Shown here: piece after piece, positions 7,231 through 16,143 of the stretch
How the letters are laid out: every line of letters begins with the position of its first letter
Position numbering within the stretch: the first letter of the stretch is position 1
Source: Candidatus Thiodiazotropha sp.
Lineage (GTDB): Bacteria; Pseudomonadota; Gammaproteobacteria; Chromatiales; Chromatiaceae
Direction of reading: 5' to 3'
Length of the DNA: 64,000 bases
Assembly: GCA_023838465.1 (NCBI GenBank)
Contig: JAIVEQ010000001.1
Location: 1 to 64,000, forward strand
Notes under the pieces: model-generated
Database searches by the model: none
What the model was told of the DNA's origin: nothing
What the model saw: only the letters and a program-made list of their open reading frames with translations
Position numbers and translations under genes: made by a program

Positions 7231-10200
7231 CTATGCTTCTAGGGCAATCTGCTTGGCCCGGCTAAAGTCACTTTTGCCGCTACCCAGTTTTGGAATGGTG
7301 TCGACTTTGATCAGTTCTGAGGGCCTCACTATCGGGTTGAGTCCTGATTGTTCGATGAGTTGCTTGATCTGTTCCCGCTCAATGTTACCGGAATAGAGCA
7401 GTATTACTTTTTCCCCTTTTTTACCGTCCGGCAGGGCAGTGGTCAGGATTTCACTCTCCTCTGGGAGCAATTTATTGATTGCACTTTCGATGGCGCCAAG
7501 GCTGATCATTTCACCGCCGATCTTGGCAAAGCGGGAATATCGGTCGACGATGGTGAGGAAGCCATCCTCGTCAAGATGTCCTTTGTCACCGGTTTTGTAC
7601 CAACGCTTGCCGTTCAGTTCGATGATGGCTGCGCGGGTCTTCTCAGGCTCGTTCAGATAGCCAAGCATCACCTGAGTGCCGCCGAACAGAATCAGGCCAT
7701 CTACACCTACTGGCAAGGTCTGCAGGGTCTCCGGGTCGACAATACGGAAGCTGCCTCCCGGTAAGGGCATGCCGACCGTGCCCGGCTTGCCACCCTGTTG
7801 CACCCGCCAGTTCCTCGGATCGATTCTATCCGGGATGTTGACACTGGCGACAGGGGTAGTCTCTGTGGTGCCGTAACCCTCATAGATCTCTTTATTGAAT
7901 TTCAGTTTAAAGTTATCCCTGACTTCCGGATTCAATCTTTCAGCGCCGGCTACCACTACCCGAAGGGATTGCATCATCAAGGGGTGGATACGTCGGTTAC
8001 GGTTAAACAGTCGCAGGAAAGTGGAGGTGCCACAAAATACCGTTGCCTGATGACGCGCGATGGCTTTGGCGATGGTCAGGGCATCGGTGGGATCGGGGTG
8101 GCAGACAGCCGGAATGCCCTCGACCATCGGCATTAATCCGGTCACGGTGAGGCCAAAGGCGTGAAACAGAGGCAGTGTCGCCATCACCACATCCTCATGA
8201 CGGGTGTCGAGGACATCGGAGACCTGGCGGATATTGGCCATGATATTACGGTGACTGAGTACCACTCCTTTGGGTTCTCCTTCACTGCCACTGGAGAATA
8301 GAATCGCCGCCGGTTGTTCGAGTTTGATCGGTTGGCCGAACAGGGTAAAGAGCAGCCTGGCTGGTAGCAGGATGGAGGATGTCATGATCAGTAGTTTAGT
8401 GAAACCACCGATCTCCTCTTTAAGATCTTCGAGATAGATTACTTCCGCTTGTGCCAGCGCTTCACTGAGGTCGATTCCCTTTTGTTGTAACTTTTTGAGG
8501 AAACGCTGAGAAGTATAGATGGTTTTGATAGCTGCTTTTCTCACGGCTGAGTGGAGGGCTGTTTGAGTGGCTGTGTAATTTAAATTGATGACGGTCTTAC
8601 CCCTTAACAGGGTGGCCATATTGGTGATTGCACCTGCGCTGCTGGTTGGCAATAGGATGCCGATATTGGATTCCGGACTGTGTTTTTCGATCAATCGAGA
8701 GAAGGCGATCACCCCGGTCATCGTCTTATAACCTGAGAGGGTTGTATCACCCTGGGCATCGGCTAGACATAGATCACCGCCACACCGCTTGGCTGTACGT
8801 AACCAGGCTAGAGGGATAGGGTCCAGGGTTCGGGTATGTTGCTCCCAGGCGTCAATAGAGAGTTCGAAGACATGGCTTTTCAGTGCATGAGCGGGTGTTT
8901 CAATGGGTAATGGTTTGCCAAAAGCAACGATAACGTCGCCACGTAGTTGTGTATTGCGACCCTGCTGCAGTTTTTCACTGGAGCGGGAGAATCGGCTGCC
9001 CCATAGACCGCGCAGATAGAAGGGCAGGATTACTCCGTCCACACCCTCTACCGCCTTTTCGTATCCACGTTTGAACTCACCCAGCTGTCCATTGCGGCTA
9101 ATGGACCCTTCCGGAAACAGACAGACTACCTCACCGTCACGCAGCAGTTGGTTGATCTGTTCCAGGGCCTGTTTGCTATGCCCGCCCGCAATGGGAATCA
9201 CACCGAACAGATCCAGAAACCACTTCAGGTACCAGCGCTGGTAGATCTCCCTGTGCATCACAAAGCGCACCGGCCGGGGGCAGGCTATCTGGACCATCGC
9301 CCAATCGAGCCAACTGATATGGTTACCCAGCATCAGCACACCGCCCTGGCCCGGCAGGTTTTCAAATCCAAGCACTTCGATCCGGTGTGTGCTGGCGAAC
9401 AGTCGGGCAATCACATAGCGTACCAGCGACTGAGGCAGTTGGTAGAGGGTGTAAAATGCGCCCAGCAAGGCTGTCAGGGTCAGCAGGTGGAAGAGGCCAA
9501 TGCTGCCGATGCCTTGAATGGCAAACAGGACCGTCACACCGAGGAAGCCAAGCATGACAAGATTCTGAACCCAGTTGTTTCCGGCCAGAATTGTGCCTAA
9601 CTCTTTCTCCTTGGCATGAAATTGAATCAAAGAGTTCAATGGCACGATGAAAATCCCACCAGAGATGCCCAATAGCAGAAAATCGATTACCAACAGTTCT
9701 GTGGATTTCAATTGAGGGAGGAACAGCAATGCAGCTACGATCCCAATAGCGCCCAGTGGAACCAGGCCGGTTTCAATGTAGTGCCTGGAGGCTCTGCCGG
9801 CGATCAGTGAGCCGATGATGATGCCGATGCCTGAGCATGCCATCATGCCCTGGATGATGACGGTGTTGGTCTGTTCCATCGTCTCCTTGGCGAAAGCGGG
9901 GAAGGTGGCCAGTACAACCTGGGATATCCCCCAAAAGACAGAGAGTCCTATAATCGAAAGCCAGATCACCCGGTTGTTTTGCAACTTGCTGAAGTTATTT
10001 CTCAGGTAACGACCGCTACCGTATTGTTGCCAGTCAAAATGGATCTCGCGTGCCTCTTCAGCCGTCGGTTGAAGCTTTAGAGTGAAGACTAACTCAGCTA
10101 TGGCGCAAGCCACTAATACCCAGCCAATTGGGGCAATGATCTGCAAGATCTCCTGTTCACTGCTGTAGTCCACCTTCAGCAGTCGTTGCTCGAAAAGCAT

Positions 10201-10677
10201 GGAATAGACAAAGATCCCGGAGAGGATGGCAACGATAGTGACTGCCTGTACGATGGCATTGGTGGTTGCCAGGCGTTCGTTGCCAACGAGCTCTTTGATA
10301 TAGCCATATTTGGCCGGTGAATAGAAGGCGCTTTGCACGGCAAGCAGAAAGGTCAGGGCGAAGGAGAATTGAAACCAACCTAGATAGTAAGAAAGGGTAA
10401 TCAGCAGGGTCAGACCGACGGCCACCGCAGCGCTTATTTGCATCACCCGTGGTTTCCGGAACCTGTCTGAGAGGAAGCCTGCCGGGGTGAAGAGCAGTGC
10501 AAACGGTAATAGGATCAGGCCATTCACGATGGCTGTCAGAATAATCTGTGTCTGACCATCATAGATCTTGAATATCGTGTTCTGGATCAGGATCTTGTGC
10601 CCCAGATCGATGAAGGCATTGAGGAAGATAATCAGAATAAAAGGGATGAACCCGGTGAGTCGCGACAGCTTATCCAT
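7231..10677 (-). CDS. aas: LplT-PlsC-acyl-ACP synthetase fusion (lysophospholipid salvage)
   Basis: The product has 1148 residues and three parts. Residues 1-415 form an MFS transporter like LplT, which flips lysophospholipids across the inner membrane. About 425-640 is a PlsC-type acyltransferase with the NHISWLD (H-x4-D) and FPEGSIS motifs. About 650-1148 is an AMP-forming acyl-ACP/CoA ligase with the SSGSEGEPKG P-loop and a YKTGDKG motif. Together they would import lysophosphatidylethanolamine, activate a fatty acid and reacylate it. In E. coli LplT and Aas are separate; the single-chain form is known in other bacteria. It is divergent from the HTH gene at 10821, with 143 bp between. Confidence 0.9.
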   Translation of the reverse strand: MDKLSRLTGFIPFILIIFLNAFIDLGHKILIQNTIFKIYDGQTQIILTAIVNGLILLPFALLFTPAGFLSDRFRKPRVMQISAAVAVGLTLLITLSYYLGWFQFSFALTFLLAVQSAFYSPAKYGYIKELVGNERLATTNAIVQAVTIVAILSGIFVYSMLFEQRLLKVDYSSEQEILQIIAPIGWVLVACAIAELVFTLKLQPTAEEAREIHFDWQQYGSGRYLRNNFSKLQNNRVIWLSIIGLSVFWGISQVVLATFPAFAKETMEQTNTVIIQGMMACSGIGIIIGSLIAGRASRHYIETGLVPLGAIGIVAALLFLPQLKSTELLVIDFLLLGISGGIFIVPLNSLIQFHAKEKELGTILAGNNWVQNLVMLGFLGVTVLFAIQGIGSIGLFHLLTLTALLGAFYTLYQLPQSLVRYVIARLFASTHRIEVLGFENLPGQGGVLMLGNHISWLDWAMVQIACPRPVRFVMHREIYQRWYLKWFLDLFGVIPIAGGHSKQALEQINQLLRDGEVVCLFPEGSISRNGQLGEFKRGYEKAVEGVDGVILPFYLRGLWGSRFSRSSEKLQQGRNTQLRGDVIVAFGKPLPIETPAHALKSHVFELSIDAWEQHTRTLDPIPLAWLRTAKRCGGDLCLADAQGDTTLSGYKTMTGVIAFSRLIEKHSPESNIGILLPTSSAGAITNMATLLRGKTVINLNYTATQTALHSAVRKAAIKTIYTSQRFLKKLQQKGIDLSEALAQAEVIYLEDLKEEIGGFTKLLIMTSSILLPARLLFTLFGQPIKLEQPAAILFSSGSEGEPKGVVLSHRNIMANIRQVSDVLDTRHEDVVMATLPLFHAFGLTVTGLMPMVEGIPAVCHPDPTDALTIAKAIARHQATVFCGTSTFLRLFNRNRRIHPLMMQSLRVVVAGAERLNPEVRDNFKLKFNKEIYEGYGTTETTPVASVNIPDRIDPRNWRVQQGGKPGTVGMPLPGGSFRIVDPETLQTLPVGVDGLILFGGTQVMLGYLNEPEKTRAAIIELNGKRWYKTGDKGHLDEDGFLTIVDRYSRFAKIGGEMISLGAIESAINKLLPEESEILTTALPDGKKGEKVILLYSGNIEREQIKQLIEQSGLNPIVRPSELIKVDTIPKLGSGKSDFSRAKQIALEA

Positions 10678-10820
10678 GACTTTTTTTGGCCCGCGTTAAT
10701 GAGTGTGGACGGAAGATTAGACCAGTGTATCCATACGTACTACGATATTAGACAAAGTCTTATTATACACGCCTTGCCGTATTATATTATGATACCTTTA
10801 TTTCGTGATGAGATCATGCC

Positions 10821-11573
10821 ATGGCCCAGACCGCACAACTGATTGAGATGTTGAAGAAGGCGCTCAAGGCCCATGGCTTCACCTATGCCGATACGGCGCG
10901 TACGCTGAATCTCTCGGAAGCCAGTGTTAAGCGCCTCTTCTCCCATAAAAGTTTCTCCCTTCAGCGGTTGGACCAGGTCTGTCAGATGATCGATATTGAG
11001 ATCTCGGATCTGGTAAAGATGTTAAATGAGGATGCATCCGCACCCATTTCAGGATTGTCATTGGAGCAGGAACAGGAGATTGTCGCGGATCTGGAGCTGT
11101 TGCTGATTACTGTCTGTGTGCTTAATCGCTGGACTATGGATGAGATGGTCGATTATTTCGACATTTCGGCGGTGCGCTGTATAGAGCATCTGGCCAGGCT
11201 GGATCGGTTAAAGATGATTGAGTTGCTGCCTAAAAACCGAGTCAGGCTGTTGGTGTCTAGCAGTTTTAAGTGGCTGGAAAACGGCCCCATCCAACGGTTT
11301 TTTCTACAGAAACTGCAATCGGATTTTTTCAGTTCCCGATTTGATCAAAACAGTGAGCAGCTTATTGTCCTCAATGGCATGCTGGCGGTGAGTTCGTTTG
11401 CTGTGTTTCAGCGCAAAATGGAACATCTTGCCCGGGAATTTGATGAGCTCTCCAATGACGATGCGGCATTGCCTCTGCAGGAGCGTGATGGCACGAGTGT
11501 GGTTTTGGCAATGCGTCCATGGCGGTATGGCCTTTTTCGTCAATTTAAGAAAAAGGAGGCGGGTAGTGGATGA
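10821..11573 (+). CDS. HTH (XRE-like) transcriptional regulator, 250 residues
   Basis: An N-terminal helix-turn-helix (about residues 3-65: TYADTARTLNLSEASVKRLF, then a helix with LDQVCQMIDI) resembles Cro/CI-type DNA-binding domains. The rest (about 85-240) has WTMDEMVDYF and a possible second winged-helix-like part, with no recognised ligand domain. It starts 143 bp from the divergent aas gene, so control of that gene is plausible but not shown. The start at 10821 has GATGAG about 10 nt upstream. No partner gene follows closely. Confidence 0.75.
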   Translation: MAQTAQLIEMLKKALKAHGFTYADTARTLNLSEASVKRLFSHKSFSLQRLDQVCQMIDIEISDLVKMLNEDASAPISGLSLEQEQEIVADLELLLITVCVLNRWTMDEMVDYFDISAVRCIEHLARLDRLKMIELLPKNRVRLLVSSSFKWLENGPIQRFFLQKLQSDFFSSRFDQNSEQLIVLNGMLAVSSFAVFQRKMEHLAREFDELSNDDAALPLQERDGTSVVLAMRPWRYGLFRQFKKKEAGSG

Positions 11574-11742
11574 TTGATATGTAGCTAGTTAGGAATATGC
11601 TTTATAAATCGCCGTTTATGACGAAATATAGTCTATATATTAATCTAATTCGACAATATATACGATATATGCTTTGTTGAATATTATGAAAGTCGCTATA
11701 ATTGACGATATAATTAGCTTAATGACTATTAAGTCGTAATAT
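11574..11742. promoter_or_regulatory. AT-rich control region of the hipBA group
   Basis: About 170 bases of strongly AT-rich sequence with repeated GACGAWATA-like and TATATA motifs in both orientations. HipB-type antitoxins usually bind operators just upstream of their own gene. No clean palindrome stands out, so the operator itself is not assigned. Confidence 0.4.
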
Positions 11743-12102
11743 ATGGCGATAATGAAGATATCTAATTTAATGACAGATGATGCGGTGCTTGTAGAGATCG
11801 GTCAGCGTATCCTGCATCGCCGACTCGATTTGCAGTTAACCCAGGCGGATCTGGCTGAGCAGGCAGGTATTGCCAAGCGGACAGTGGAACGGATCGAGGC
11901 CGGGGCATCGGCGCAAATGTCGAGCATGATCAGGGTACTGCGTGTATTGGAGCTGCTACAGGGGCTGGATCGTTTGATTCCAGAACAATCGCAGAGACCG
12001 ATGGACTTGCTGAAGCGAAAGGGTAAAGTCCGTCAGCGTGCATCCTCTCGCTGTCGTGAGAAGAACGCCAACGAGCCATGGAGCTGGGGTGAGGATAGAT
12101 GA
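11743..12102 (+). CDS. hipB: HipB-type antitoxin (XRE family)
   Basis: The product has 119 residues. A Cro/CI helix-turn-helix spans about residues 17-75, with LTQADLAEQAGIAKRTVERIE as recognition region. The C-terminal 40 residues are basic and probably disordered. The stop overlaps the start of the next gene by 4 bp (ATGA), so the two are translationally coupled, as in HipBA type II toxin-antitoxin modules where HipB neutralises HipA and represses the operon. The start is uncertain: ATGs at 11743, 11752 and 11770 are in frame and none has a clear ribosome site. Confidence 0.82.
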   Translation: MAIMKISNLMTDDAVLVEIGQRILHRRLDLQLTQADLAEQAGIAKRTVERIEAGASAQMSSMIRVLRVLELLQGLDRLIPEQSQRPMDLLKRKGKVRQRASSRCREKNANEPWSWGEDR

Positions 12103-13403
12103 GCACGGTTGCAGAGGTTCGGTTGTGGGGGCGTACCATTGGTGCAGTTTCGTTGGGCGATAACGATGATACAGCAATCTTTGAATACGACCGGTCATTT
12201 ACTCAAAGTGGTATTGAGATTGCACCGCTTACCATGCCGCTTTCCAATCGTATTTACAGTTTCCCCGAACTGTCCCGTGAGACATTTCATGGGCTGCCCG
12301 GACTGTTGGCGGACTCACTACCTGATAAATTTGGGAATGCGTTGATTGATGCTTGGTTAGCTACACAAGGTAGGCCGAGTCATACTTTCAATGCTGTAGA
12401 ACGCCTCTGTTATACAGGTAAACGAGGCATGGGAGCACTTGAATTTGCACCTGTGACCGGTCCAAAAGCCAGACTATCGAGTCAGATAGAGATCGATAAG
12501 TTGGTTGAGCTGGCATCACGGGTGCTTACTCATCGGCATCAGCTGCAGGCCTCCTTTGCCGATGTAGGTAAAGAACAGGCACTCACAGATATTCTGCGAG
12601 TGGGCACATCGGCGGGCGGTGCTCGGGCAAAGGCAGTCATCGCCTGGAATCCCTCCACCAATGAAGTTCGTTCCGGCCAGGTACCGGTAGGCAATGGCTT
12701 TGAATACTGGTTGTTAAAATTTGACGGAGTGAGGGGGAACCGGGACAAGGAGCTGGATGATCCTCAGGGATATGGTGCTATCGAGTATGCCTACTACCTG
12801 ATGGCAATGCGCTGCGGTATCGAGATCAATGAGTGTCGTCTATTCGAGGAGAGTGGCCGATACCATTTTATGACCCGGCGCTTCGATCGCCTCGCTAGCG
12901 GTGAAAAACTGCATATGCAATCGCTGTGTGCATTGGCCCATTATGATTTCAATATGGCGGGCGCCTATAGCTACGAACAGGCGTTGTTGGTGATTCGTCA
13001 ACTGGGTTTGCCGATGCGGACCATCGAACAGCAGTTTCGTCGTATCACTTTTAATATTGTGGCGCGTAATCAGGATGATCATGTCAAGAACATCGCGTTC
13101 ATGATGGATAAAAACGGTACCTGGTCGCTCTCACCTGCTTTTGATATGACCTACAGCTTTAATCCTGAAGGGAGATGGACGGCAACTCATCAGATGACAC
13201 TCAATGGGAAACAGGATGATTTCACTGTGGATGATTTCAAGGCCTGCGCCAAGGTAGCCTCGATGAAACGTGGGCGGGCTGAGGCCATTGTCAGTGAGGT
13301 TCAGGAAACAGTCTCTCGCTGGCGTACTTTTGCCGAACAAGCGGGAGTACCGACAAGGATGCAAAAACAGGTCCAGAGTACGCTTCGGTTAAAAGCGTTT
13401 TGA
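12099..13403 (+). CDS. hipA: HipA-type serine/threonine kinase toxin
   Basis: The product has 434 residues, normal for HipA. The GTSAGGARAKAV loop (about 168-180) matches the ATP/activation segment of the family. NQDDHVKNI (about 324-332) carries the catalytic Asp and Asn. SPAFDMTYS (about 345-353) carries the metal-binding Asp. HipA of E. coli phosphorylates glutamyl-tRNA synthetase and induces persistence; the target here is unknown. All catalytic residues look intact, so the toxin should be active. It overlaps hipB by 4 bp and touches the downstream transporter gene by one base. Confidence 0.88.
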   Translation: MSTVAEVRLWGRTIGAVSLGDNDDTAIFEYDRSFTQSGIEIAPLTMPLSNRIYSFPELSRETFHGLPGLLADSLPDKFGNALIDAWLATQGRPSHTFNAVERLCYTGKRGMGALEFAPVTGPKARLSSQIEIDKLVELASRVLTHRHQLQASFADVGKEQALTDILRVGTSAGGARAKAVIAWNPSTNEVRSGQVPVGNGFEYWLLKFDGVRGNRDKELDDPQGYGAIEYAYYLMAMRCGIEINECRLFEESGRYHFMTRRFDRLASGEKLHMQSLCALAHYDFNMAGAYSYEQALLVIRQLGLPMRTIEQQFRRITFNIVARNQDDHVKNIAFMMDKNGTWSLSPAFDMTYSFNPEGRWTATHQMTLNGKQDDFTVDDFKACAKVASMKRGRAEAIVSEVQETVSRWRTFAEQAGVPTRMQKQVQSTLRLKAF

Positions 13404-14260
13404 TGACAAGTGCGATTGTGTTTGCTTTGCTGAGCCTGCTCTTTGCTGGGTTGAATGATGTCGTGTTTAAACGTTACTCCAGCAAAGATCGTTCCCGTGG
13501 GATGATTGTTTTCGGTATTGGAGTGGTGTGGTTACTATTACAAAGTCTTACAATTATCTTAGACGATGGCCGCTTTCTCCCTGATACAGTCACACTAGGT
13601 TACGGTTTAACGGCCGGTATTATATTGGCACTCTCCAACATTCTGCTCATCGAAGGCCTAACTCAGACCGATGTCAGTGCTGGTTCGACGATTTACCGCT
13701 TGAATACCATTGGTGTTGTATTGCTTTCAGTGGTGTTCCTGCAGGAGCCGCTTGGCTGGTTGAAAATGGCGGGTATCAGTAGTGGTGTATTGGCAGTTCT
13801 ATTGTTAATGCATCAATCCCATGCTGTAGACATGGGACGGATGGCTACCCTTTATATCTGGTTGGTGGTGCTGGCATCATTGCTGCGTGCTATTTATGGA
13901 GTGATTTCAAAAGTAGGATTAAACCAGGGTGCTGACACTGACAGCATGTTACTCGTCGCAGCATTCTGCTGGGTTATTGGTGGAGCGCTGTATGCCCTGT
14001 TACGGGAAGGCCGTTTTCGTCTGACCCGGAAGAAGACGGCTTATGCGCTTGTCTCCGGCTTGCTGGTCTATCTGATTGTGAACTTTCTTCTGGCCGCCAT
14101 TGCACGTGGCGAAGCAAGTGTGGTGATTCCCATTGCAAACCTGAGTTTTATTGCTGCTTTGTTAATATCTGTGGTGCTGGGGATGGAACGCCTGTCAGTT
14201 AAAAAGCTAACTGCTGTATTATGTGCAATCGGATCGATCTGGTTGCTTGCTTTGCCTTGA
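13403..14260 (+). CDS. DMT-superfamily (EamA) transporter
   Basis: The product has 285 residues from the ATG at 13403, which overlaps the hipA stop in a TGATG arrangement. Ten hydrophobic helices form the two-EamA-repeat topology (about residues 1-140 and 150-285), with a conserved-type PIANLSFIAALL near the end. Members export amino acids, nucleotides or other small metabolites; the substrate is not predictable. Coupling to hipBA is unusual. An in-frame TTG at 13400 is less likely as the start. A sequence resembling a MITE end lies right after the stop. Confidence 0.82.
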   Translation: MTSAIVFALLSLLFAGLNDVVFKRYSSKDRSRGMIVFGIGVVWLLLQSLTIILDDGRFLPDTVTLGYGLTAGIILALSNILLIEGLTQTDVSAGSTIYRLNTIGVVLLSVVFLQEPLGWLKMAGISSGVLAVLLLMHQSHAVDMGRMATLYIWLVVLASLLRAIYGVISKVGLNQGADTDSMLLVAAFCWVIGGALYALLREGRFRLTRKKTAYALVSGLLVYLIVNFLLAAIARGEASVVIPIANLSFIAALLISVVLGMERLSVKKLTAVLCAIGSIWLLALP

Positions 14261-14270
14261 TGGAGTATCA

Positions 14271-14299
14271 GGGCCTGTTAACACTAACTTGATTATCAC
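14271..14299 (+). repeat. Solo end of a MITE family (relic)
   Basis: GGGCCTGTTAACACT followed by an AxTTGATTxxCAC-like segment closely matches the left terminal repeat of the MITE at 56476-56793. No matching right end is found in the following 120 bases, so this is probably a solo end or remnant. It begins 10 nt after the EamA gene stop. Confidence 0.5.
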
Positions 14300-14418
14300 T
14301 ATCTGGAACCAATGCCTTAACTATTAGTCCGAGATCAAACTGCCTGCTACTCGGATTTGCAGAAAGATCCATGGCTCAGCTCGAATAACTAAGAGATATT
14401 TTATCAGCGATTTTTTTT

Positions 14419-16143
14419 ATGCGGCATCTTATCTACATTTTGTTTTGGTTGCTGATCCCGTTCTCTGTCCAAGGGCTGGAAGTCATCGTAAAGGTCGAGG
14501 GGCTGGAATCCCGGCTGGAGGATAACGTCTTGGCTTATCTCTCTGTGGAGCGAGAGAAAAAACGTGATGCTTTGAATGAAGCACGATTGCGTCTGCTTCA
14601 TGATAAGGCAGAGGGAGAGATTCATACCGCACTACAACCTTTCGGCTATTTCAAACCAACCATAACCAGCTCAATAATTCATACAGAGCAGGGTTTTAAA
14701 TTGTCATACAATGTGCAGCCCGGTACTCCGGTAAAACTGGCTGAGGTTGATTTTCAAATTCTAGGCGAAGGGGCTGATGATCCGCTGGTTGGAAAAGTTT
14801 TTCCGCTGGCACCTGGTGATGTATTGGATCAGACACTCTATGAGCAGGCGAAGCAGGTACAGTTAGCCAACACGATAGAGCGTGGTTACCTGGATGCACG
14901 CTACACACAGCATCAGCTCGAGGTGGATCTGCAAAGCTATACCGCATCAATATTCTTACATCTTGACAGTGGTATGCGTCTACGATTCGGTGAAGTGAGA
15001 ATGAATCAGGATGTGATGAATCCAGAGTTTCTTGCACGCTATGTCAGCTTCAACACAGGTGACCCGTTTAGCCAGGATGCACTACTGGCCTTACAGGGTG
15101 ACCTGATCGACAGTGAGTATTTCAAACAGGTGGAAGTGGTCACCCGACGTGAGGAGCGGGAGGGTGATCAGGTACCGGTCGATGTAAACCTGAAACCCAA
15201 TAAACGTAACCGCTATCGTATTGGATTGGGTTATTCGACCGATATGGGGCCACGGCTTACTCTGGATTGGAAAAATCGTCGTAGAGGTCGAAATGGACAT
15301 CGTATGCGCAGCGAGTTGCAGATTTCACAACCCCTCAGTAGTTTAAGTAGTGAATACATTATTCCTTTGGAGCGCCCTACTGTTGATTATGTCAGCTTTG
15401 GCGCCTCTTTGGAGCATTTCAATTCAGATACCAATCAAGGTAATCGTGCACTGCTGAGCGCCACCCACTCGGTGAGTTTGGAACGAGGTTGGCGACGCAG
15501 CCTGGGACTGGAATATAGCTATGAAGATTTTAAAGTGGGTGACCAGGAGGATACATCAAGGTTACTGGTTCCAAGCGTGGGGTGGTTGCGTATCAAGAGT
15601 GATGGGAAAGAGTTTGTCCAACGTGGCAAGCGATTGGAGTTTCGTATAGAGGGCGCATCAGAGTCACTACTTTCCAGCACCAGTTTTATTCAGTTATATG
15701 CCAATAGTAAGTTTATCTACGGTCTTGGAGAAGGTGATTGGCGTGTGCTGAGCCGTCTGGAGCTGGGTGCAACCTGGGCGGATGATCTGAAGGAACTTCC
15801 TCCCAGTAAGCGTTTCTTTGCCGGTGGCGACAATACAGTGCGTGGTTTCGGTTATCAGGACCTGGGACCGCGGGACGAGGACGATGATGTCATCGGAGGG
15901 CGCTATCTCACTGTCGGCAGCCTTGAGCTGGAGCGCCATATCAGCGGCAAGTGGAGTGGTGCCCTGTTCGTCGATGCGGGAAACGCCTTTGATCCCGATT
16001 TTGATTCCGAGACAGCTTACGGTGTCGGTTTCGGCGTGCGTTGGCGTTCGCCGGTCGGCCCGGTAAGATTCGATGTTGCGAATGGTTCGGATGGTGATGA
16101 ACGTCAGTGGCGTCTGCATATCGTAGTGGGGCCGGAGCTGTGA
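14419..16143 (+). CDS. tamA: TamA, outer-membrane Omp85-family assembly protein
   Basis: The product has 574 residues. A signal peptide (about 1-19, ending VQG) precedes three POTRA-like domains (about 22-260). The C-terminal 16-stranded beta-barrel (about 265-574) has RFFAGGDNTVRGF, matching the family barrel motif, and VGFGVRWRSPVGPVRFDVA near the end. TamA pairs with the inner-membrane-anchored TamB to support outer-membrane protein or lipid transport. The gene overlaps tamB by 4 bp (GTGA), supporting a two-gene operon. Length is typical. Confidence 0.92.
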   Translation: MRHLIYILFWLLIPFSVQGLEVIVKVEGLESRLEDNVLAYLSVEREKKRDALNEARLRLLHDKAEGEIHTALQPFGYFKPTITSSIIHTEQGFKLSYNVQPGTPVKLAEVDFQILGEGADDPLVGKVFPLAPGDVLDQTLYEQAKQVQLANTIERGYLDARYTQHQLEVDLQSYTASIFLHLDSGMRLRFGEVRMNQDVMNPEFLARYVSFNTGDPFSQDALLALQGDLIDSEYFKQVEVVTRREEREGDQVPVDVNLKPNKRNRYRIGLGYSTDMGPRLTLDWKNRRRGRNGHRMRSELQISQPLSSLSSEYIIPLERPTVDYVSFGASLEHFNSDTNQGNRALLSATHSVSLERGWRRSLGLEYSYEDFKVGDQEDTSRLLVPSVGWLRIKSDGKEFVQRGKRLEFRIEGASESLLSSTSFIQLYANSKFIYGLGEGDWRVLSRLELGATWADDLKELPPSKRFFAGGDNTVRGFGYQDLGPRDEDDDVIGGRYLTVGSLELERHISGKWSGALFVDAGNAFDPDFDSETAYGVGFGVRWRSPVGPVRFDVANGSDGDERQWRLHIVVGPEL

